From positions 1-42,843 of the forward strand of contig QKJR01000013.1 in NCBI GenBank assembly GCA_003249215.1: a DNA stretch of 42,843 bases, written 5' to 3'. Below, in pieces: positions 37,912 through 42,843 of this stretch. The translations under genes were made by a program, and so were the position numbers. Each line of letters opens with the position of its first letter. The first letter of the stretch is position 1. The notes beneath the pieces are model-generated. The model was given only the letters and a program-made list of their open reading frames with translations. It was not told where the DNA came from and did not search any database. The stretch is from Rhodobacterales bacterium. GTDB taxonomy: Bacteria > Pseudomonadota > Alphaproteobacteria > Rhodobacterales > Rhodobacteraceae.

Positions 37912-38323
37912 CGCCCACCTTCCCGCGCAACGCCTTGACCTCGCCGCGCACCGTCTTGGCCTTGAGCCGCCGCCGTTGGCTGCCCAGCGTCGGTTTCGTC
38001 GCCACCCGGCGCTTGGGCGCCACGAGGGCCGCGCGGATCATCTCGGCCAGCCGCTCGCGCGCGAGTTCGCGGTTGCGCAATTGGCTGCGCGTCTCCTCCG
38101 CACGGATCACGATGGCCCCTTCGGCGGTCCATTTCCGACCCGCGATCCGCTTCAACCGCGCCTTGACCACGGGCGTCAGATGCGGCGAGCGTTCGGCCTC
38201 GAACCGCAGCTCGACCGCGGTCGAGACCTTGTTGACATTCTGCCCCCCCGGCCCTTGCGAGCGAGTGAAGCTCTCCGACAATTCCCAGTCGGCAATCGCG
38301 AGATGTTCGTCGATCCACAGCAT
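37901..38323 (-). CDS. arfB: Alternative ribosome-rescue factor / peptidyl-tRNA hydrolase
   Basis: A 140-residue YaeJ/ICT1-type protein that enters ribosomes stalled without a stop codon and releases the peptide. The catalytic GGQ is at 26-28 (GPGGQNVNKVST), followed by the release-factor core and a basic C-terminal tail (KRRVATKPTLGSQRRRLKAKTVRGEVKALRGKV) that normally occupies the mRNA channel. ATG 38323 (MLWIDEHLAI) is chosen; a longer frame to 38368 lacks similarity. Confidence 0.93.
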   Translation of the reverse strand: MLWIDEHLAIADWELSESFTRSQGPGGQNVNKVSTAVELRFEAERSPHLTPVVKARLKRIAGRKWTAEGAIVIRAEETRSQLRNRELARERLAEMIRAALVAPKRRVATKPTLGSQRRRLKAKTVRGEVKALRGKVGDDE

Positions 38324-38373
38324 GGCCAGACCATATTCCCCCACGCACAGAAGAAAAGGCCCTATCATCTGTG

Positions 38374-38407
38374 AAAAAATATCCCGGGGTGCGGGGCAGA
38401 GCCCCGC
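38374..38407 (-). terminator. Hairpin plus T-run after mtaB (Rhodobacter-type repeat)
   Basis: GCGGGGC (38391-38397) pairs with GCCCCGC (38401-38407), starting 3 bp after the mtaB stop. Reading the minus strand, the hairpin is followed by ACCCCGGGATATTTTTT. The gap before the T-run is long for a classic terminator, but the whole block resembles a repeat common in Rhodobacterales 3' ends. Confidence 0.6.
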
Positions 38408-38410
38408 TTC

Positions 38411-39670
38411 TCACGCCGTCAACCGCGCTCCGTCATGGCCGGTAATGCGCAGGCTCATCAAGCTACCCTCGGGCATGTCGCGGTCGAAGGCCACTTCGGT
38501 GAAAAACTCGGTGCGCCCGATCCGCGGCCCTTCGGTCAGGATCATCCGCTCCTGCCCGACCTCGGCGCTCAGGTGGCGCAGCAGCGCCTCCTCACCCTTG
38601 GCGCGCAGCCGCGCGGCACGTTCCTTGATCGCCGGGCCCTGCACGCGGGGCATCCGCGCCGCAGGCGTGCCCTTGCGCGCCGAATAGGGGAAGACATGCA
38701 GGAAGGTCAGCCCACAGTCATCCACGAGTTTCAGCGAGTTCTCGAACATCGCCTCGGTCTCTGTCGGGAAACCGGCGATGATATCGGCGCCAAAGACGAT
38801 GCCGGGCCGCAACCGCCGCGCCTCTTCGCAAAAGCGGATCGCATCGTCGCGCAGGTGGCGGCGCTTCATCCGTTTCAGGATCATGTCGTCGCCCGCCTGC
38901 AGGCTCAGGTGCAGATGCGGCATCAGCCGCGGCTCGGTCGCGATCGCCAGCATCAGGTTTTCGTCCGCCTCGATCGAATCGATCGAAGAAATCCGCAGCC
39001 GCGCCAGATCCGGCACCAGCCGCAGGATCCGCATCACCAGATCGCCAAGGCGCGGCTCGCCCGGCAGATCGGCCCCCCAGCTGGTCAGATCGACCCCGGT
39101 CAGCACGACCTCGTTGAAGCCGCGATCGACCAGCCGCTTGATCTGCTCGACCACGACGCCTACGGGCACCGAGCGCGAATTGCCCCGCCCGAAGGGGATG
39201 ATGCAGAAGGTGCAGCGGTGATCGCAGCCGTTTTGCACCTGCACATAGGCGCGATGGCGGCCGAAGCCGTCGATCAGGTGGCCTGCGGTCTCCTTGACCG
39301 ACATGATGTCATCGACCATCACCCGCTCGGTCTGGCCGATGAAATCGGGGCCTTGCGGCGCGAGGCCGGCCCAGGTCTCGGCCTGCATCTTCTCGTGGTT
39401 GCCGATGACGCGGGTGACCTCTGGCATGACGGCGAAGGTCTCGGGCTCGGTCTGTGCGGCGCAGCCGGTGACGATGACCGCGGCGCCCGGATTGTCGCGC
39501 GCGAGCCTGCGGATCTCCTGCTTGGCCTTGCGCACGGCCTCGGCGGTCACCGCGCAGGTATTGACCACGACGGCGCCATCAAGGCCGGCCTGTGCGGCCA
39601 GCTCCTTCATCGCCTCGGTCTCATAGGCATTGAGGCGGCAGCCGAGGGTCGAAAACACCGGCGGCTTCAT
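38411..39670 (-). CDS. mtaB: tRNA t6A37 methylthiotransferase
   Basis: A radical-SAM enzyme converting t6A37 to ms2t6A37 in ANN-decoding tRNAs. The 419-residue protein has the N-terminal UPF0004 cluster domain (GCRLN, NTCAVT, VTGCAAQ cysteines), the radical SAM CxxxCxxC in [17 protein letters not shown] and a C-terminal TRAM-like domain. The start overlaps the dapF stop (ATGA), so it is the second gene of dapF-mtaB. Confidence 0.95.
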   Translation of the reverse strand: MKPPVFSTLGCRLNAYETEAMKELAAQAGLDGAVVVNTCAVTAEAVRKAKQEIRRLARDNPGAAVIVTGCAAQTEPETFAVMPEVTRVIGNHEKMQAETWAGLAPQGPDFIGQTERVMVDDIMSVKETAGHLIDGFGRHRAYVQVQNGCDHRCTFCIIPFGRGNSRSVPVGVVVEQIKRLVDRGFNEVVLTGVDLTSWGADLPGEPRLGDLVMRILRLVPDLARLRISSIDSIEADENLMLAIATEPRLMPHLHLSLQAGDDMILKRMKRRHLRDDAIRFCEEARRLRPGIVFGADIIAGFPTETEAMFENSLKLVDDCGLTFLHVFPYSARKGTPAARMPRVQGPAIKERAARLRAKGEEALLRHLSAEVGQERMILTEGPRIGRTEFFTEVAFDRDMPEGSLMSLRITGHDGARLTA

Positions 39671-40500
39671 AGCGCGGCCATAAAATCAGCAGTCAGTTCG
39701 GCCGTGAAGACCAGCGCCGTCGGCCCGGTCATCCAGACGCCATCCTCGCGCCAGTCGATCTCGAGCCGCCCGCCGTCCACGTCAACAATGACATGCCGCC
39801 CGGTCAGGCCCCGCAGATGCGCGGCAACGGCCGTGGCGCAAGTGCCAGAGCCGCAGGCCAGCGTGATGCCCGCACCGCGTTCCCAGACCCGCATCCGCAG
39901 GTGGTCGGGCGCGATCAGCGAAGCGAATTCGACATTCGTGCGCTCGGGGAACAAGGGATCATGCTCGATCCCCGGCCCGATGCCCGCCACATCCACCGCC
40001 TCGGCATCGGCGACGAAATAGATGCAATGCGGATTGCCCATGCCCACCGCCACCGGATCGCCCGCCAGCGGCAGCGCCATCGGATCGGCGGAGACGGGAA
40101 TCGCCGCGGCCTCGAGAATCGGCGCGCCCATGTTCACGGAAACGAGCCCGTCCTCGCGGCGAAGCGCGTGCAACGTGCCCCGTTCGGTCGTGAGGCTCAC
40201 CGCATCGCGCCCGAGCTGCCCCATCATCCAGTCCGAAACACAGCGCGTGGCATTGCCACAGGCGCCGGCCTTGGACCCGTCCGAATTCCAGAATTCCAGC
40301 GTGAAATCCGTGTTCTGCCCCGGCAGGATCACCGCAAGCTGATCGAACCCCACCCCGCGATGCCGGTCGCCCACCGCCCGCGCCAACGCAGGCGTAACCG
40401 GATCGTGCCCCTCTCGGGCGTCGATCACGACGAAATCGTTGCCGAGCCCATGCATCTTCATGAAGCTCAAGCGGGTAAGGGGGGCGCGCGTCTGGTCCAT
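39667..40500 (-). CDS. dapF: Diaminopimelate epimerase
   Basis: Interconverts LL- and meso-diaminopimelate for lysine and peptidoglycan. The 277-residue protein has the paired catalytic cysteines C81 ([10 protein letters not shown]) and C216 ([10 protein letters not shown]) and the N-terminal [17 protein letters not shown] 40500 is taken as start; residue M14 is possible but would remove the leading strand. It is divergent from tRNA-Lys. Confidence 0.96.
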   Translation of the reverse strand: MDQTRAPLTRLSFMKMHGLGNDFVVIDAREGHDPVTPALARAVGDRHRGVGFDQLAVILPGQNTDFTLEFWNSDGSKAGACGNATRCVSDWMMGQLGRDAVSLTTERGTLHALRREDGLVSVNMGAPILEAAAIPVSADPMALPLAGDPVAVGMGNPHCIYFVADAEAVDVAGIGPGIEHDPLFPERTNVEFASLIAPDHLRMRVWERGAGITLACGSGTCATAVAAHLRGLTGRHVIVDVDGGRLEIDWREDGVWMTGPTALVFTAELTADFMAAL

Positions 40501-40563
40501 GGCGCCGATATACGCGCGGAGAAATGTTTTTTCCAGTAGTGCGATTTTTTCGCGCTTACGCCC

Positions 40564-40592
40564 TTGACCCCCCCCACGCAGGTTTGTAGAGA
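40564..40592 (+). promoter_or_regulatory. Promoter of tRNA-Lys
   Basis: TTGACC (40564-40569), 17-bp spacer, TAGAGA (40587-40592), 15 bp before the mature tRNA 5' end. The spacing fits a sigma-70 promoter. Confidence 0.5.
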
Positions 40593-40607
40593 GCCGTTCA
40601 CAGACGT

Positions 40608-40683
40608 GGGCCGTTAGCTCAGTTGGTAGAGCAACTGACTTTTAATCAGTGGGTCGCAGGTTCGAATCCTGCACGGCTCACCA
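40608..40683 (+). tRNA. tRNA-Lys(TTT), 76 nt with encoded CCA
   Basis: The acceptor GGGCCGT (40608-40614) pairs with ACGGCTC before ACCA. The D-arm contains TAGCTCAGTTGGTAGAGC, the anticodon arm is ACTGA-CTTTTAA-TCAGT with anticodon TTT, and the T-arm contains GGTTCGAATCC. tRNA 3' ends are common integration sites; lower-GC and mobile DNA follows. Confidence 0.97.
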
Positions 40684-40695
40684 CTGAACCTTCTG

Positions 40696-40749
40696 TCAGG
40701 TGACACCTGATTTGTCCATTTGTGACAGGGTTCTGTCCATTCGTGACAG
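40696..40749. repeat. Three dyad repeats downstream of tRNA-Lys
   Basis: A palindrome TCAGGTG-A-CACCTGA (40696-40710) is followed by two direct copies, TGTCCATTTGTGACAG (40713-40728) and TGTCCATTCGTGACAG (40734-40749), 21 bp apart and differing at one base. Each contains TGTC...GACA in inverted orientation. They may be protein-binding sites, a relic transposon end or an island junction. The rest of 40750-40875 shows nothing further. Confidence 0.7.
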
Positions 40750-40875
40750 ATCTTTCGTCCACCGGACTATGCCTTGGCAGAAAATCTCGTCAGGGACCGC
40801 TCTCAGGTCGGCATCTGTTTTCTTGCGTCGGATCCGCGGCTAAAGTCTCGCGACCTTCGCACGAGACCGATCCCC

Positions 40876-41433
40876 ATGACCTTCTGGTACACCGCCGACC
40901 TCCATTTCGGGCATGAGAGCATCATCCCCAACGCCCGGCGCCCGTTCCGCGACACCGCGCATATGGATACCGCGCTGATCGAGGCACTTTGGCAGAAGGT
41001 CGGCCCCGAAGACGACCTCTGGATCATCGGCGATTTCGCTTTCGGGCCGAAGGCGAAGGACCCCGACTGGCTGCTCGCGCTCTACTCTCAGCTTCCGGGC
41101 GCGCGACGGCACCTGATCGTCGGCAATCATGACGGCCCGCTGACGCAGGCGCTGCCGTGGGACAGCGTGTCCCTGCTCGCCGAAGTGCAGGACCCCGCCG
41201 CGCCCCTGCCGGTCACGCTCTGCCATTACCCGATGATGACGTGGAACGGCGCGAGGAAAGGCGCGCTGCACCTGTTCGGGCACGTTCACGGAAACTGGCA
41301 AGGCAGCGCCAACAGTATCAACGTCGGTGTCGATGTCTGGAATTATGCGCCTGTCACGATTGCAGAGGCCGCCCGGCGCGCAAAGGCATTGCCGAAGCAC
41401 AAGCACTGGAAAGACGTGGAGCCGAGAGCGTGA
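40876..41433 (+). CDS. Small calcineurin-like metallophosphoesterase
   Basis: A 185-residue phosphoesterase with YTADLHFGHESII, IIGDFAFG, IVGNHDG, LCHYPMMTWNG and FGHVHGNW, a complete metal-binding set in compact form. Such proteins occur in bacteria and phages; their substrates are mostly unknown. ATG 40876 (MTFWYTAD) is chosen; the frame is open to 40774 without similarity. It keeps the high GC of the core genome although it lies between the tRNA repeats and the low-GC TIR gene. Confidence 0.83.
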   Translation: MTFWYTADLHFGHESIIPNARRPFRDTAHMDTALIEALWQKVGPEDDLWIIGDFAFGPKAKDPDWLLALYSQLPGARRHLIVGNHDGPLTQALPWDSVSLLAEVQDPAAPLPVTLCHYPMMTWNGARKGALHLFGHVHGNWQGSANSINVGVDVWNYAPVTIAEAARRAKALPKHKHWKDVEPRA

Positions 41434-41717
41434 GGGATAGCGGCGCTTCCTAGAATGTACATCGGCGACATACCCAGCCCACCGCGGCCGTTCGCCAGGC
41501 TTGGCGATCGCTGCGGTGCAGCTTCACCAAACCGGCCATTCGAGGCATTTTGCAACGTGGCCCTGCAGGCGGAGGTCAGCAACGCGGGACCAAGCTAACC
41601 TTCGACGAACGGCAGCTTCCGGTGCGGAACATAAACGGTCGTTATCGCCGGTGACAGACACGTACGAGTTTTGTCTAAGACGGCGACTAGTTGCTCGCAA
41701 TCTGCGATGTTTATCAG
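41434..41717. other. Intergenic stretch without recognisable gene
   Basis: About 280 bp. A 92-codon plus-strand frame (41501-41779) overlaps the TIR gene end and has no protein-like features. Composition falls from core-like to lower GC along it, consistent with the decayed edge of an island. Confidence 0.4.
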
Positions 41718-42692
41718 TCAGGAAAACCATCGGCGGGTTTTCCCGGTTGGTTCTGGAGCAGGGGTGTAGGGCATCTTGAGAGGGCCAATACATGTTTGAT
41801 CACCTCCAAGCCGTTTTGCTTCCTGCATGCCAACACAAGCACGAATAACCGTGTCCACGCCTTCTTCAGTTGGCAGATTTAGGGCGTACCCAACACTGCA
41901 AGTTACCCAGAGATCATGAGCTATCTTGCCCCATTCATGATCCTTAATTGAGCGTCGAAGCCCATCCACAAAGTCAAATGGCGTCACGACCTTGTCTCCT
42001 TCCCAATAATCGCGCCACTTTCGCTCCACGCCGTAAATTACAGCGTAAAACGTATCGTCTCCGCACCTGCCAACGTCCGCGGTATTATCGCGAAGCTCCA
42101 ACTTCAGAGACTTTTGCACTCTGCCTAAAACTAACTCTCCCACCTCGTCTCCAAATCGACTGTTGATTCTTGTAAGGCCATCAATGTCGAACATAACGAC
42201 TGATGCTCGCCCCTTCTTTCTTTTTTGAAATATACGTGTCGTGAGCTTTTCTTCGAGAAACCGACGCCCCTCTTCTCTTTCTGAGAGGCTGTCCCGAAAT
42301 CTAGCGGCTGTCTCGTCTCCGAGAGCTCTTTTGTTGAGCGCGCGAGCGATTGCTTCAGCACACCGTTCAACACCAGATTGACTATTCAGCGCCAATAGAT
42401 CGGTCAAAAGGGGAGAAAATTCGTTGACATTCTTCCGGCTAACGCCATGCCAGATTGGTATTAACGAGCTCTTTTTCTCCAACATCGCACTAAAAAGTGC
42501 TGCCAGCTCAGCGCGGGTCCAACCACTTTCGAAGAACGCCTCACTGAGGATAACAACGCCAAGTTGGGACTTCCTAAGGCCGTCACTTATCTGGCTGAAG
42601 ATGCTGTCTCCAGGTGCAATAACGTACTCATCATACCATACTTTCAACCCAAACTTACCTAGCTGATCAGCAAGAGGTCGAACAAAATTCAC
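41718..42692 (-). CDS. TIR domain fused to degenerate GGDEF-like domain, 5'-truncated by an IS
   Basis: 324 residues remain. Residues 1-115 are a bacterial TIR domain: FVRPLADQLGKFGLKVWYDE, GDSIFSQISDGLRKSQLGVVILS, then W58-TRAE62-L with the putative NADase Glu, and IPIWHGV. A helical linker (about 116-160) leads to a GGDEF-fold domain (163-305): VVMFDIDGLTRINSRFGDE with metal Asp D169 and N177, then DVGRCGDDTF, so the GGDEF signature reads GDDTF (211-215), and a canonical end VTCSVGYA...QEAKRLGGDQ. The GTG at 42692 is only the first possible start; codons for QFTDK continue upstream until IS sequence begins, so roughly the first beta-strand of TIR is lost. GC is far below the core genome. 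Probably an immune or stress effector with nucleotide signalling; function inferred. Confidence 0.8.
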   Translation of the reverse strand: MNFVRPLADQLGKFGLKVWYDEYVIAPGDSIFSQISDGLRKSQLGVVILSEAFFESGWTRAELAALFSAMLEKKSSLIPIWHGVSRKNVNEFSPLLTDLLALNSQSGVERCAEAIARALNKRALGDETAARFRDSLSEREEGRRFLEEKLTTRIFQKRKKGRASVVMFDIDGLTRINSRFGDEVGELVLGRVQKSLKLELRDNTADVGRCGDDTFYAVIYGVERKWRDYWEGDKVVTPFDFVDGLRRSIKDHEWGKIAHDLWVTCSVGYALNLPTEEGVDTVIRACVGMQEAKRLGGDQTCIGPLKMPYTPAPEPTGKTRRWFS

Positions 42693-42711
42693 CTTGTCAG
42701 TGAACTGATGC

Positions 42712-42843
42712 GGTGGATGCCCCCACCCAACGGCATCACGTATGCCATGATGGTTTCATCGGAACCGAAAGGGAGGGCACATCGATGACGACACCGATCA
42801 GCATGCTGGCGATCGACTTGGCGAAGGGCAGTTTCCAAGTCTG
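42712..42843 (+). mobile_element. IS110-family insertion sequence, left end (runs off window)
   Basis: The transposase start at 42785 and the abrupt loss of TIR similarity near 42705-42715 place an IS end here; the exact base is not determinable. Only about 70 bp separate the boundary from the transposase ATG. IS110-family elements lack terminal inverted repeats and usually duplicate no target, consistent with none being visible. Confidence 0.65.
42785..42843 (+). CDS. IS110-family transposase, N-terminal fragment
   Basis: Nineteen codons are visible: MTTPISMLAIDLAKGSFQV. LAIDLAKGSFQV matches the RuvC-like DEDD catalytic start of IS110/IS1111 transposases (typically GIDLAKNVFQVHG), including the first catalytic Asp. 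GGGAGGG (42771-42777) is the ribosome site. The gene continues beyond the window. Confidence 0.85.
   Translation, partial: MTTPISMLAIDLAKGSFQV

Noticed and set aside
41501-41779. A 92-codon plus-strand frame before the TIR gene end
   Set aside because: No ribosome site, no protein-like composition, and it overlaps the TIR gene 3' end.
40684-42843. A duplicated tRNA-Lys 3' end marking the far att site of an island
   Set aside because: No second copy of the T-arm/acceptor sequence is found before the window ends.

Overview
The window comes from a GC-rich alphaproteobacterium of the Rhodobacterales (Rhodobacter/Cereibacter/Paracoccus type). This rests on about 67% GC, the gene families and their overlaps, Rhodobacter-style palindromic intergenic repeats, and a membrane-bound ferritin mbfA preceded by an Irr-type box. 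Most of it is ordinary chromosome. The last 2 kb, after a tRNA-Lys gene, is different.

Positions 1-5163: serine biosynthesis (serC, serA), a PPP-type phosphatase, and a thiolase translationally coupled to a tiny helix-hairpin-helix-like protein. Positions 5160-12638 (minus strand): a periplasmic alpha-2-macroglobulin with an intact CTEQ thioester motif and penicillin-binding protein 1C, a classic pair. A hybrid histidine kinase with two receiver domains is divergent to it (12799-15060). Then recQ and a YggT membrane protein (minus), a thioesterase, and a run of plus-strand genes: UMF1-type MFS transporter, mepA, phytase-like esterase and the YhhQ queuosine-precursor transporter.

Positions 22172-22512 hold a compact non-coding or micro-coding locus: a near-perfect Shine-Dalgarno, an 18-codon frame, a downstream segment that can pair with the Shine-Dalgarno over 11 bp, and an intrinsic terminator. 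It precedes the isoprenoid operon xseB-ispA-dxs. A large inverted repeat follows dxs. Next comes a tightly overlapping minus-strand operon: AEC transporter, S-formylglutathione hydrolase, YaiI-family protein, HAD phosphatase, ornithine cyclodeaminase-like enzyme. mbfA lies beside a small secreted peptide, and the gap between them carries three spaced palindromes of the form YGAAC-N6-GTTCA. trhO, the NAD-salvage pair pncA-pncB, and a PiT phosphate transporter follow. A Nudix hydrolase is followed by a kinase/aminotransferase pair resembling the hydroxylysine or phosphoethanolamine phospho-lyase route. arfB, mtaB, dapF and tRNA-Lys(TTT) close the core region.

After the tRNA are dyad-containing repeats, a small metallophosphoesterase, about 280 bp of apparently decayed sequence, and then a markedly lower-GC gene encoding a TIR domain fused to a degenerate GGDEF-like nucleotide-cyclase domain. 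Its first codons are cut off by an IS110-family element that runs off the right edge. The TIR-cyclase fusion in a tRNA-adjacent, transposon-hit island is the best candidate for an unusual system, probably immune or signalling. The structured micro-ORF locus at 22227-22415 is the second best.
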